Source: Gluconacetobacter tumulicola (lineage in GTDB: Bacteria; Pseudomonadota; Alphaproteobacteria; Acetobacterales; Acetobacteraceae). From it: a stretch of 55,533 nt of DNA. Location: assembly GCF_014174215.1 (NCBI RefSeq), contig NZ_JABEQL010000026.1, positions 1 through 55,533 on the forward strand, given 5' to 3'. A program made the translations under genes and the position numbers. Position 1 is the stretch's first letter. Each line of letters begins with the position of its first letter. Of this stretch, positions 44,301-53,239 are shown one piece after another. The notes beneath the pieces are model-generated. The model did not search any database. It was not told where the DNA came from and worked only from the letters and a program-made list of their open reading frames with translations.

Positions 44301-46190
44301 ATGTCTCGATTTTCCTTCCTGGGCCTTGCCACCGCGCTGGCCTCGACCGCCCTCGCCACCCCCTCCCTGGCCGCGTCCGGCCCCTGGCCGACCAGTGAGG
44401 GGCGCGGAGCCTGCGCCGTCACCAAGACATCGAACGTTCCGGCGAAGATGCGCGACGGCACCATTCTCCGCGCGGATGTCTACACCCCGACCACCACCGG
44501 GAAGGTGCCCGTCCTGCTGATGCGCACCCAGTACGGCAAGGAGGCCGCGCAGGTGCAGCCTTCGCGCTTCCAGTCACCCGCCTGGTTCGCGTCGCAATGC
44601 TACATCGTCGTCGTCCAGGACATCAGGGGACAGGGAAAATCTGGCGGTACGTTCTACGAATATCGCTATGATCGCGACGACGGGTACGACACCGTGCAAT
44701 GGGCTGCCGCGCTGCCGGGCGCGGACGGGCAGGTCGCGATGTACGGCTCTTCCTATGTCGGCGCGACCCAGTGGCTGGCCGCCACCGCGACGCCGCCGGC
44801 GCTGAAGGCCATCATCCCCTCCAACACGGGGGACGATTATTACGATGGCTGGAGCTATGAGGACGGCGCCTTCCGCCTGGCCTTCATCACGCCCTGGATG
44901 ATGGAGACCATCGCCTCCTCCGCCGCCGCCAATCGCGGCGACAAGGACCTGTCGAAGGCGCTCTTCGCCGACGGCAAGAACCCGTCCACCTGGCTGTCCT
45001 TCACGCCCTATGGTGCCTTCCCGGCGCTCCATCCGGAAAAGCCCGAGGTCGCCCCCTATTTCTACGATACAGTCGCCCACCCGACACGCGACAGTTTCTG
45101 GGAGGCGTTTCAGATCCGCACCCATTACGACCGCGTCAAGGTCCCCGTCCTGGCCTTCGACGGCTGGTATGACTCGTTCCTGACCGGTGCCATCAACAAT
45201 TTCAACGGCATGAGAATGTCGGGCGGCAGCGCGCAGGCGCGCGCCAACCAGCGTCTCGTGCTCGGCCCGTGGGAACATATCGGCTGGGGACGCCCCGACG
45301 CGGTCGTCAGCCCCATGCTGGAGGATATCGGCCCCGTCGCCAACAGCCCCGTCAACGAGCTGACCATCCGCTTCCTCGATCATGTGCTGAAAGGCAAGGA
45401 TAACGGCTTCACCGACGGTCCGCGCGTCGATTACTTCACGATGGGCGAGAACCGGTGGCACACGGCAACGTCCTTCCCCGTCGCGGGCACGCAATACCGC
45501 ACCTGGTATCTGGGCAGCGAGGGACGGGCGAATTCCTCGATGGGCGACGGCAGCCTGACGCCGGACAAACCCGCAGGCTCCCCGTCGTCCGATCACTTCA
45601 TCTACAATCCCGCGAACCCGGTTCCCAGCCTGGGCGGTCATTCCTGCTGCGCCTGGACGTCGGGGCCGCAGGGACAGTTCGACCAGTCCGCCATCGAGCA
45701 GCGTCCCGACATCCTGGTCTACACCAGCGCCCCCTTGAAGGAGGCGCTCGATGTCACCGGCCCGATCACGGTCGATCTGTTCGCAGCGACGGACGCGAAG
45801 GATACCGACTTCACGGCGAAGCTGATCGACGTCCTGCCCGACGGCCGGGCGATCAACCTGAACAACGGCATCATCCGCGCCGCCTACCGGGATTCGCTCA
45901 GTCATCCGACCCCGATCGTTCCCGGCAAGGTCTACGAATATCACATCAAGGTCTGGCCGACCTCGAACCTGTTCAAACCGGGCCACCGGATAAGGCTGGA
46001 AATTTCCTCCAGCGACTATCCGCAGTTCGCGCCCAACCCCAATACAGGGGAGCCGCTCGCCACGGCGCGCACGGCGGTGATCGCCAACCAGACCATCTGG
46101 CATGACGCAACGCACCGTTCGTCGGTCATCCTGCCCGTCCTGCCGGCAACGGTGGCGGGCGACGGCGCGGACCATCCGCCACAGGACTGA
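44301..46190 (+). CDS. CocE/NonD-family hydrolase, exported
   Basis: Alpha/beta-hydrolase of 629 residues with a Sec signal (ALASTALATPSLAAS), so periplasmic. The nucleophile elbow is MYGSSYVG (S151), followed by the helical cap and a C-terminal jelly-roll domain (FAATDAKDTDFTAKLIDVLP, GHRIRLEISSSDYPQF) typical of X-Pro dipeptidyl peptidase/cocaine esterase enzymes. It would cleave an ester or acyl-peptide bond. The gene starts 26 bp after the TonB receptor 4 stop, in the same direction, and so may process what that receptor imports. Confidence 0.9.
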   Translation: MSRFSFLGLATALASTALATPSLAASGPWPTSEGRGACAVTKTSNVPAKMRDGTILRADVYTPTTTGKVPVLLMRTQYGKEAAQVQPSRFQSPAWFASQCYIVVVQDIRGQGKSGGTFYEYRYDRDDGYDTVQWAAALPGADGQVAMYGSSYVGATQWLAATATPPALKAIIPSNTGDDYYDGWSYEDGAFRLAFITPWMMETIASSAAANRGDKDLSKALFADGKNPSTWLSFTPYGAFPALHPEKPEVAPYFYDTVAHPTRDSFWEAFQIRTHYDRVKVPVLAFDGWYDSFLTGAINNFNGMRMSGGSAQARANQRLVLGPWEHIGWGRPDAVVSPMLEDIGPVANSPVNELTIRFLDHVLKGKDNGFTDGPRVDYFTMGENRWHTATSFPVAGTQYRTWYLGSEGRANSSMGDGSLTPDKPAGSPSSDHFIYNPANPVPSLGGHSCCAWTSGPQGQFDQSAIEQRPDILVYTSAPLKEALDVTGPITVDLFAATDAKDTDFTAKLIDVLPDGRAINLNNGIIRAAYRDSLSHPTPIVPGKVYEYHIKVWPTSNLFKPGHRIRLEISSSDYPQFAPNPNTGEPLATARTAVIANQTIWHDATHRSSVILPVLPATVAGDGADHPPQD

Positions 46191-46208
46191 CGCCACCCGG
46201 TGCGCGCC

Positions 46209-46236
46209 GCCGGGGGACGGGCCTCAGTCCCCCGGC
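46209..46236. terminator. Hairpin between convergent hydrolase and regulator genes
   Basis: GCCGGGGGAC/GTCCCCCGGC form a perfect 10-bp stem with an eight-base loop that contains the regulator's stop codon. There is no T-run, so termination would be weak or need a factor. Confidence 0.4.
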
Positions 46237-46535
46237 GCGTTCTGGTCCACCAGCCGCCGGATCGCATCCAGATAGGCGATGAAGGCGGACCGGCCGCTGT
46301 CGGTCAGTATCAGCCGCGTCAGGGGACGCCGGCCCGCGAAGCCCTTGTCCTGCACCACATAGCCCGCATCCTCCAGCTTGCGCAGATGGGTCGACAGATT
46401 GCCGTCGGTCACGCCCAGATGAGTGCGCAGCGCCGTGAAATCCGCCATTCCGGCCGAGGACAGATAGGCCATGATGCCCAGCCGCACGCGGCCGTGGATC
46501 ACGTCGTCGATCTGCCCGATATCGAAATTATCCAT
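46224..46535 (-). CDS. Winged-helix transcriptional regulator (MarR/ArsR-like, small)
   Basis: A 103-residue DNA-binding protein. Its winged helix-turn-helix reads FTALRTHLGVTDGNLSTHLRKLEDAGYV, followed by the wing KGFAGRRPLTRLILTDSG, a form seen in small one-domain regulators paired with membrane proteins. The ATG at 46535 gives the common family start MDNFDIGQIDDVIHGRVRLG. A GTG at 46547 overlaps the stop of the membrane protein gene and is an alternative. It probably regulates itself and the upstream membrane protein. Confidence 0.83.
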   Translation of the reverse strand: MDNFDIGQIDDVIHGRVRLGIMAYLSSAGMADFTALRTHLGVTDGNLSTHLRKLEDAGYVVQDKGFAGRRPLTRLILTDSGRSAFIAYLDAIRRLVDQNAPGD

Positions 46536-46543
46536 GGTCCGCG

Positions 46544-47167
46544 TCACGCCGCCCGGCCTTCGCGGCGCAGCAGGACCCAGCCCGGCAGCGCCACCAGCAG
46601 CAGGATCAGCAGCCCGTAGAGCAGGAAGATGGCGGGGCTGTCGATTGCAGCCGCCACGGCCAGCGCGCCGGCAAACGCCCCGGCCGCCACCGCCCGCAGC
46701 CATGCCTGGCCGGAGATGAAGGCCGTGGCGCTCCATCCCGCCCCGTACAGCGCCAGGACCAGGGACGGAAACATCACCCAGACGATTGGCGTGCCGCAGC
46801 GCCAGGCCAGGATCATGCCGGCGACGAACATCACGCCGATCCCGGTCCCCAGCCCGCTCCACATCATGCCGATGGCGCGGTTGACCATCACCACGCTGCC
46901 GGGGCGGCCCGGCAGCGCGCGGTTGAGGAACCAGATCACCGGCAGGTAGGCGACCATCGCCGCCAGCCACACCCAGACCTGCGCCTGCGGCGGCAGGACC
47001 GTCCGGCCGGTCGCGATGGCCCAGGCGGCGAAGCTGGTCAGGCCGAACAGCAGGCCGGCGCTGAGGAAATAAGGGCCGCTGGTCAGCGGCGCGTTGCGCC
47101 CGGCCTCGGCCAGGCCGCGCAGGAAGGTCAGGTCGTCATGCAGCGACGTTTCGGTTCGGGTCGTCAT
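46544..47167 (-). CDS. Integral membrane protein of unknown function
   Basis: A 207-residue protein with about five to six hydrophobic helices after a short cytoplasmic N-terminus (LHDDLTFLRGLAEAGRNAPL). No transport or enzymatic motif is recognised. The pairing of such a protein with a small winged-helix regulator is common. A 9-bp tandem repeat lies just upstream of its start. The ATG at 47167 is chosen over the longer frame, which contains only the repeat-derived Pro/Gln-rich stretch. Confidence 0.7.
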   Translation of the reverse strand: MTTRTETSLHDDLTFLRGLAEAGRNAPLTSGPYFLSAGLLFGLTSFAAWAIATGRTVLPPQAQVWVWLAAMVAYLPVIWFLNRALPGRPGSVVMVNRAIGMMWSGLGTGIGVMFVAGMILAWRCGTPIVWVMFPSLVLALYGAGWSATAFISGQAWLRAVAAGAFAGALAVAAAIDSPAIFLLYGLLILLLVALPGWVLLRREGRAA

Positions 47168-47765
47168 GGGGGCCTCGAGTTGAGGGGGTTGAGGGGGTTG
47201 AGGGGCGCATCGCACTCGCCCCGGCAAGACGAAGCATAGGCAAACCACTCTCTATTTCAAAGTTATTTTTTATGAAGATTCTTTTCCTTCCGCCAGCCTT
47301 GCAGTGCTGCACGACAGCGCGGGCCGCCCAGTCATTGCGTCTCTGACAGGAGTGGCGCCGGGCTGGGAGGGGCCGGATGCGGGGCCATGCGGAACCGCGC
47401 CCCTCCGTGCGCGTTTACGACGCGCGGGCGCCGGTTTCCCTTTCCTGCGTCGGCATCACGCCTCCATGTGCATGGCACAGACGAACGAAAATGATAGTCC
47501 TCAGGATTGGCCACAAAGATAAGAATTTTCCAATCGCTGCGCCGTACAACATAAAATGTCGTACCGTGGGATCTGTGCCATACCCGACAAAGAAAAATGT
47601 GGCGTGCCAGAGGTTTTGGCTAGAACTCTGCAATAAAAATAAATAAAGATATCGACGATGTGGAAAAAATCACGCAGCAATGCCCCATCCGCCCCCCCCT
47701 CCTTCCCCGTTTCCCTTGAAAAGAACTGTCGTTTTTGCTTATCCTCCCCGACAAGATGCGAAAGC
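47168..47765. other. 600-bp intergenic region with a tandem repeat and no clear gene
   Basis: The left end holds the membrane-protein leader with its repeat (47180-47205). The rest contains only short open frames on both strands without ribosome binding sites. The section 47470-47760 is AT-rich and is the likely promoter region of the porin gene. No RNA gene is seen. Confidence 0.45.
47180..47205. repeat. Tandem 9-bp repeat upstream of the membrane protein gene
   Basis: TTGAGGGGG occurs nearly three times head to tail (47180-47205). It begins about 12 bp before the start codon on the minus strand, in the untranslated leader. Confidence 0.55.
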
Positions 47766-49307
47766 GTGACCGATTTTCCCGGAGCCCGAGCCCTGCGCGC
47801 CCTCTCGCGCCGGCTGACCGCCACGCGGTGGCGTGCGGGGCTGGTCGCGCTGGCGCTGGCGGCCGCCTTCGTGGCGCCGGGCACCCTTCCGGCCCGGGCC
47901 GCCGCCCCGGATGCCCCGGCCACGTCGCCCTTCGCCCGGCCGAGCCAGACGGCGGCGGATACCCAGCCGGCCGGCAATCTGGAACAGACAATCCCCGGTT
48001 TCCTGCAATCGCCCTACGGGCCGCCGTCATTCGGCGCGCCCTATGGCACCACCCATGCGTTGGGTGCCTGGGGCGGCGCGCAGCCCTGGCTGCAGAAGCA
48101 TGGCGTCTATGTCGCCCTCGCCCTCTATGAAGGCATTTCCGGCAATGTCTCGGGCGGCAAGACGCAGAGCTACACGCTGGCCGGCCAGGTCGGGGGCACG
48201 GTCGATATCGACTGGCAGAAGCTGCTGGGCGCGGGCGCATGGTCCAACGATCTGTGGCTGCATATGCTGGCGGTGAACGGCAACGGGCAGAATCTCAGCC
48301 GGCTGTTCGGCGACAACGGCAACCAGGTGCAGCAGATCTATGGCGCGCGCGGCAACGTGGTGGCGCATCTGGTCTGGGCCTATTTCGAGAAATCATGGTT
48401 TCAGCACAAGGTCGACCTGGCTGCCGGCTGGATTCCGACCGGGACGTTCTTCAACAACTCGCCCTGGGTGTGCAGCTTCATGAATGTCTGGGTGTGCGGC
48501 AACGTGACGCCGACGAAATACCTGACAGCGGGGCGCGACTGGCCGTCGGGCAATATCGGCACCGTGCTGCGCCTGATGCCGACCCGCCATTTCTATGTCA
48601 TGGGCGGGCTGTTTGCCGTATCGCCGCATTCCTATAATGGCGGCATTTCGGGCTGGGCCTGGGGACAGGACAATCTGGGCAAGCTGGGTACCGAGGTCGA
48701 GATCGGCTGGATTCCGGAATTCGGGCCCGACAGGCTGGTCGGCCATTACAAGGTCGGCTTCCTCTACGACAATTCGCGCTATGACGATCTGTACGAGGGT
48801 GTGAACGGCCAGCCATGGATCGTGAGCGGCCTGGCGCCCCGCCGGCACAGCGGGCAGACATCGGCCTGGGTCATGGCCGACCAGATGCTGATCCGCCATG
48901 GACCGGGCGAGATGAACGGGCTGGTGCTGGCCGGGCAATATTCCTATGCCGACGGCCGGACGTCGCAGATGAACCATCATCTGGTCGCCGCCCTGCTGGA
49001 TACCGGCTATCTGTGGGGCCGGCCGCTGGACAGTGTCGGCATCAACTTCCAGTGGGCCAATTTCAGCCGCAGCGCCACCCTGTCGCAGGAAGCGGCGGTG
49101 GCCTATGGGCTGCCGTTCCGGGGCGCCAATTTCGGCACGCCCTACGGCATCCAGGGGCATGAGGACATCTACGAGGCCTTCTATTCGGCCCATCTGATGA
49201 CCGGCGTGTCGCTTCAGCCCGATTTCCAGTATGTCAACCATGTCGGCGGAACGACGGTGTTCAAGGATGCCGTGGTCCTGAGCACCGCGCTGAACGTGCT
49301 GTTCTGA
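47766..49307 (+). CDS. Carbohydrate-selective porin, OprB family
   Basis: Outer-membrane porin of about 513 residues. After a signal peptide (LVALALAAAFVAPGTLPARA) the protein has the beta-rich OprB layout: GVYVALALYEGISGNVSGG, KVDLAAGWIPTGTFF, VCSFMNVWVCGN, and a terminal aromatic (LNVLF). The GTG at 47766 is preferred: the upstream frame to the ATG at 47658 is lower in GC, has little coding character and no clear ribosome binding site. In acetic acid bacteria such porins admit glucose and other sugars for periplasmic oxidation. A hairpin follows the stop. Confidence 0.85.
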   Translation: MTDFPGARALRALSRRLTATRWRAGLVALALAAAFVAPGTLPARAAAPDAPATSPFARPSQTAADTQPAGNLEQTIPGFLQSPYGPPSFGAPYGTTHALGAWGGAQPWLQKHGVYVALALYEGISGNVSGGKTQSYTLAGQVGGTVDIDWQKLLGAGAWSNDLWLHMLAVNGNGQNLSRLFGDNGNQVQQIYGARGNVVAHLVWAYFEKSWFQHKVDLAAGWIPTGTFFNNSPWVCSFMNVWVCGNVTPTKYLTAGRDWPSGNIGTVLRLMPTRHFYVMGGLFAVSPHSYNGGISGWAWGQDNLGKLGTEVEIGWIPEFGPDRLVGHYKVGFLYDNSRYDDLYEGVNGQPWIVSGLAPRRHSGQTSAWVMADQMLIRHGPGEMNGLVLAGQYSYADGRTSQMNHHLVAALLDTGYLWGRPLDSVGINFQWANFSRSATLSQEAAVAYGLPFRGANFGTPYGIQGHEDIYEAFYSAHLMTGVSLQPDFQYVNHVGGTTVFKDAVVLSTALNVLF

Positions 49308-49316
49308 AGCCTGTGC

Positions 49317-49343
49317 GGGCCGGAGCGGAAAACCGCCCGGCCC
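49317..49343 (+). terminator. Hairpin after the porin gene
   Basis: GGGCCGG-A-GCGG pairs with CCGC-CCGGCCC around an AAAA loop, ten bases after the porin stop. The stem is stable but is not followed by a T-run. Confidence 0.45.
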
Positions 49344-49455
49344 ATGGCGCGATGCGTGCTCCGACCGGGCGGAAGACACGGAAGGCCCCCGCGATTCCGC
49401 AGGCGCCTGCTCGCCGCCCTCCGTCCTGAAACAGAAAGACAGGAGAGCCAACGCC

Positions 49456-50412
49456 ATGCAGAAACGTTCGCTGGGCCATGCGGGCTTCGAGATCGCGCCG
49501 ATCGTTTTCGGCGGCAATGTCTTCGGCTGGACGATCGACGAGAAGGCGAGTTTCGACGTGCTGGATGCCTTCGTCGATCACGGGTTCGATGCCATCGACA
49601 CCGCCGATGTCTATTCGGCATGGGCGCCGGGCAACAAGGGTGGCGAGTCGGAAACGATCATCGGCAAATGGCTGAAGGCGCGGCCCGGCATGCACGACAA
49701 GGTGAAGATCTTCACCAAGGTCGGCTCCGACCTGGGCGTGCCGGGCCAGAAGGGCCTGTCGGAGACGTGGATCCTCCAGGCCGTCGATGCCTCGCTCGCG
49801 CGGCTGGGGGTGGAGCGGATCGACCTGTATTTCTCCCACTGGCCCGACCCGCACACGCCCTATGCCGAAACGCTGGGCGCGTATGACAAGCTGCTGAAGG
49901 CCGGCAAGATCCGCGCCATCGGGGCGTCCAACCTCGATGCCATGCAACTGGACGAGGCCCTGCACGTCGCGCGGGCCAAGGGGCTGCCGGCCTATCAGGT
50001 GCTTCAGCCGGAATATAATCTCTACGACCGGGGCAGCTTCGACGGCCCGCTGCGCGATCTCTGCCTGCGCGAGGGGCTGGGCGTCGTGACCTATTTCAGC
50101 CTCGCCTCCGGCTTTCTCTCGGGGAAATATCGCAGCAAGGACGATCTGGGGCAGAGCCGGCGTGGCGAAGGGATCGGGAAATATCTCGATGCGCGCGGCA
50201 TGCGGATTCTCGCGGCGCTGGATGACGTCGCCGCCCGCCATGGCGCGCGCGATGCGGAAGTGGCGCTGGCCTGGCTGATCGCGCGGGAAGGCGTGACGGC
50301 GCCGATCGCCAGCGCCACGAAGCGCAGCCATGTGGAAAGCTTCGCAAAAGCCGTCGCGCTGTCGCTGGATGCGGAGGATATCGCCGCGCTGGATCAGGCG
50401 AGCGCGCCCTGA
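49456..50412 (+). CDS. Aldo-keto reductase (cytoplasmic)
   Basis: NADPH-dependent aldo-keto reductase of 318 residues, TIM-barrel. Catalytic residues appear as Asp in IDTADVYS with its Tyr, Lys in KIFTKVGSD, and His in YFSHWPDP. The cofactor-binding end is visible in PIASATKRSHVES. It is 60 bases past the hairpin after the porin gene, with AGGAG before the ATG, so it is a separate unit. Substrates are probably aldehydes or sugars. No signal peptide is present, unlike the related gene at 51123. Confidence 0.9.
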   Translation: MQKRSLGHAGFEIAPIVFGGNVFGWTIDEKASFDVLDAFVDHGFDAIDTADVYSAWAPGNKGGESETIIGKWLKARPGMHDKVKIFTKVGSDLGVPGQKGLSETWILQAVDASLARLGVERIDLYFSHWPDPHTPYAETLGAYDKLLKAGKIRAIGASNLDAMQLDEALHVARAKGLPAYQVLQPEYNLYDRGSFDGPLRDLCLREGLGVVTYFSLASGFLSGKYRSKDDLGQSRRGEGIGKYLDARGMRILAALDDVAARHGARDAEVALAWLIAREGVTAPIASATKRSHVESFAKAVALSLDAEDIAALDQASAP

Positions 50413-50462
50413 CGCAGCCGGCCGCCCTGCCTATCCGGGGCCGGGCGGCCCTTCATCGGGCG

Positions 50463-50957
50463 TCAGGCCGTGCCCGCGCCCGCTCGTGCGGCCTCGATCC
50501 GCGCGATGTCGATCCGGCCCATGGTCATCATGGCTTCCATTGCCCGCTTCGCGGCCGCGCGATCCGGGTCCTGCAATGCGGCCAGCAGGATGCGGGGCAC
50601 GATCTGCCATGAAAAGCCCCAGCGGTCCTTGCACCAGCTGCAGGCGCTCTCACTGCCGCCATTCCCGACGATGGCATCCCAATAGCGGTCGGTTTCCGCC
50701 TGGTCTTCGGTCATCACCTGGAAACTCACCGCCTCGTTCGGCATGAAGCCGCGTCCGCCATTCAGGCCGACGAAGGCCTGGCCCAGCACGGTGAATTCCA
50801 CCGTCAACTCGCTGCCCTCCTGCCCGCCTGGATAATCGGCGGGCGATCGAAGCGTCTGCCCGACATGGCTGTCCGGAAAGGTGGCCGCGTAGAACTCCGC
50901 CGCATTGCGCGCCTCGCCATGGTCGAACCACAGGCAGGTCACGATTTTTCCGGGCAT
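50463..50957 (-). CDS. VOC-superfamily protein, PhnB-like
   Basis: Small 164-residue protein of the vicinal oxygen chelate fold (PhnB/3-demethylubiquinone methyltransferase-like group), with [20 protein letters not shown] at the start, the central [19 protein letters not shown], and [19 protein letters not shown] in the second half. Enzymatic activity is not established for most members. The ATG at 50957 has GGGGGAG eight bases upstream; a longer frame is GC-rich leader. Convergent with the aldo-keto reductase gene. Confidence 0.85.
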   Translation of the reverse strand: MPGKIVTCLWFDHGEARNAAEFYAATFPDSHVGQTLRSPADYPGGQEGSELTVEFTVLGQAFVGLNGGRGFMPNEAVSFQVMTEDQAETDRYWDAIVGNGGSESACSWCKDRWGFSWQIVPRILLAALQDPDRAAAKRAMEAMMTMGRIDIARIEAARAGAGTA

Positions 50958-51122
50958 GGATATTCTCCCCCGAGCCCCAGCGCCACGATCGGTGCGAACA
51001 GTCAGGACGTGGAGCGCCATGGACCTGTTTCAAGACCGGGCCGTTCGTTCGTCCGCTCAGGATCGGGGAACGGATACCGTGCCGCGGGCATTGTAGGGGG
51101 GTCCATGTCATGCGAGGGCCCG

Positions 51123-52280
51123 ATGACAGCAACCCGACGCGATCTGCTCGCCATCTCTGCCCTGGGGGGCGCCGCGGTCCTGATGTCCCGCAGCGCCCAT
51201 GCGCAGGATGCCCAGCATGCGGGGGACGTCATGCCCACGCTGGGGCGTGTGACCCGGAATGCGCTCCCGCTGAATGCGGCCCAGCCGGGGCAGCGCTTTC
51301 GGCCCGCCACGCGGCTTGGCCTCGGCGGGGTGCCGATCGGCAATGGCTTCGCCCCTGCCACGGACCAGGATGCCGAGGCCACTCTTGAGGCCGCGTGGGC
51401 GTCCGGGGTCCGCTATTTCGACACCTCGCCATGGTATGGGCTGGGGCTCAGCGAGCGGCGGTTCGGCCATTTCCTGCACACGAGGCCGCGCGATGAATTC
51501 GTGCTGTCCACCAAGGTCGGCCGGCTGCTGACGGCGGCCCCCCAGCCGTCCGGCGGGACGATGTGGCAGGACCCCTCGCCCTTCGCCTATCGCTACGATT
51601 ATTCGGCGGACGGTGTGAAGCGATCCATCGAGGACAGTCTTCAGAGACTGGGTATTTCCCGGATCGATATCGTCTATATCCATGATCTGTCCCCCGGGAA
51701 CAGGGACATGGGGGCGAAATGGACAAGCTATTTCGAGCAGGCCGCCAAGGGCGCGATCCCCGCGCTGACCAGACTGCGCGAAGAGGGCACGATCAAGGCC
51801 TGGGGGCTCGGCATCAATACGCCCGAGGCGGCGTTCCGCACGCTGGACATCGGCGACCCCGACATCATTCTGCTGGCGACGCAATATTCCATCTTCCACC
51901 ATCAGGAGGCGCTTGATCGCACGCTCCCCGCTCTCGCCCGGCGGGGGATTTCCGTCGTGGTCGGCGCGCCACTGAATGCCGGTTTTGCAGCCGGCCGCGC
52001 GCGCTATGATTATGGGGGCAGCATCCCGGCCGGCATGGAACGCAAGCGCACGCGGATGAATGCCATCGCCAGGCGCCACGGTATCGACCTGCGCACGGCG
52101 GCACTTCAGTTCGCTGCCGCCAACCCGACCGTCGCGGCCGTCATTCCCGGCGCACGCAATGCCGCGCAGGCGCAGGCCAATGCGCAATCCATGGAGGTCG
52201 CGATTCCATCCGCGTTCTGGAGCGATCTGAAACAGGAAAAACTGATTGCGCAGGCTGCGCCTACACCCGCCGAAACGTGA
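51123..52280 (+). CDS. Tat-exported aldo-keto reductase
   Basis: Aldo-keto reductase of 385 residues with an N-terminal Tat-like signal (TRRDLLAISALGGAAVLM, then SAHA), so it is probably folded with cofactor before export to the periplasm. The barrel has the catalytic Asp-Tyr (FDTSPWYGLG), Lys (VLSTKVGRLL) and His (VYIHDLSPG). The pattern fits the D-threo-aldose/pyridoxal dehydrogenase subgroup. The alternative ATG at 51105 adds six residues; both starts have purine-rich upstream sequence. Exported aldo-keto reductases are unusual because NADP must travel with the enzyme. Confidence 0.85.
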   Translation: MTATRRDLLAISALGGAAVLMSRSAHAQDAQHAGDVMPTLGRVTRNALPLNAAQPGQRFRPATRLGLGGVPIGNGFAPATDQDAEATLEAAWASGVRYFDTSPWYGLGLSERRFGHFLHTRPRDEFVLSTKVGRLLTAAPQPSGGTMWQDPSPFAYRYDYSADGVKRSIEDSLQRLGISRIDIVYIHDLSPGNRDMGAKWTSYFEQAAKGAIPALTRLREEGTIKAWGLGINTPEAAFRTLDIGDPDIILLATQYSIFHHQEALDRTLPALARRGISVVVGAPLNAGFAAGRARYDYGGSIPAGMERKRTRMNAIARRHGIDLRTAALQFAAANPTVAAVIPGARNAAQAQANAQSMEVAIPSAFWSDLKQEKLIAQAAPTPAET

Positions 52281-52306
52281 AGCAAACCGCTGGCGGAACA
52301 GGCCTG

Positions 52307-52993
52307 TCAGCGGCAAAGGCCGAAGCCGGTAGCCTGAAGATGGAAGTGGCTGGCATGCAGGCTGTTGTAATCGGGCGATAGAACGGTGCTAAAGACGCGG
52401 TAGGCCTGGTCGCGCACCTGGTGTAAATAGGGGCCGACGGCCCCTCCCGCATTCCAGGCACTGACAGGAATTTCCCGCCCATCGGCAAGGATGAAAGCAG
52501 AAACATCGATCGCATCGGCGGTGGCATGACTGCTCTCGGAACCTGGCCGGTCACGGACATCTCGACAGGCGAAGCTGCCGACATGCCGGATACGCCCGAG
52601 GCCGGTATGGAACACAGCCTGCGTGACCGGCCTGGCAACCCGTGCTTCGAACAAGGACCGCTGCACCGCCAGATTGCACGACGCCAGAAAGCTGGCGGGG
52701 AGCAGGGGAACATCCCCTCCCCCGACCGTAAAGACATCCTGAAGCGGACAAGCTTCGGTGCCGCTATGCGCATGTTCCTGAACAGGCAGCGGGGAGGTGA
52801 GAAGTGCCGCGTGGCACAGCTCCGGCGAACTGGACAACAGACGGAGCTTGAAGGGCGTCATCACGGTCCAGGCCGCGCCGAAATCAAGCGGCTGCGTAGG
52901 GTCGTAGGCCGGCGGCAGCCAGCGCCGATGAAACACGGCCAGGACGAGCAGGGCGGCACCGAACAGCAGTATCACGAGACGCATGATGCGCAT
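52307..52993 (-). CDS. Extensin-like C-terminal domain protein
   Basis: A 228-residue protein with one N-terminal membrane anchor (about residues 4-22) and a periplasmic domain of the extensin-like C-terminal family. Signatures are CRDVRDRPGSESSHATADAI followed by DVSAF, and the final HASHFHLQATGFGLCR. The family resembles D,D-peptidase-like folds with conserved His and Asp, and is thought to act at the cell wall, but activity is unproven. It is convergent with the exported aldo-keto reductase gene. Confidence 0.85.
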   Translation of the reverse strand: MRIMRLVILLFGAALLVLAVFHRRWLPPAYDPTQPLDFGAAWTVMTPFKLRLLSSSPELCHAALLTSPLPVQEHAHSGTEACPLQDVFTVGGGDVPLLPASFLASCNLAVQRSLFEARVARPVTQAVFHTGLGRIRHVGSFACRDVRDRPGSESSHATADAIDVSAFILADGREIPVSAWNAGGAVGPYLHQVRDQAYRVFSTVLSPDYNSLHASHFHLQATGFGLCR

Positions 52994-53239
52994 GGTGTCG
53001 TTCCGTTCTCCGGCATGTCAGAATGCGTTTTTTGAAATCCGGTGACCGATAGGCGTTATTCCACCGGCATCGCCTCCCCCTGGCCGGTGGAATGCCCGAA
53101 CGATCATGGCATGGAGAGGGCCATTCCTGTAAAGTCCGCCCCCCTTTTCAGGGTAATTATACCCTTCCCAAACACGACTGCTTACGCTCTCATCCTGGAC
53201 ATTCGAAGCCGTAAAGCGCTTTTCCGAAAGCGGACGTCG

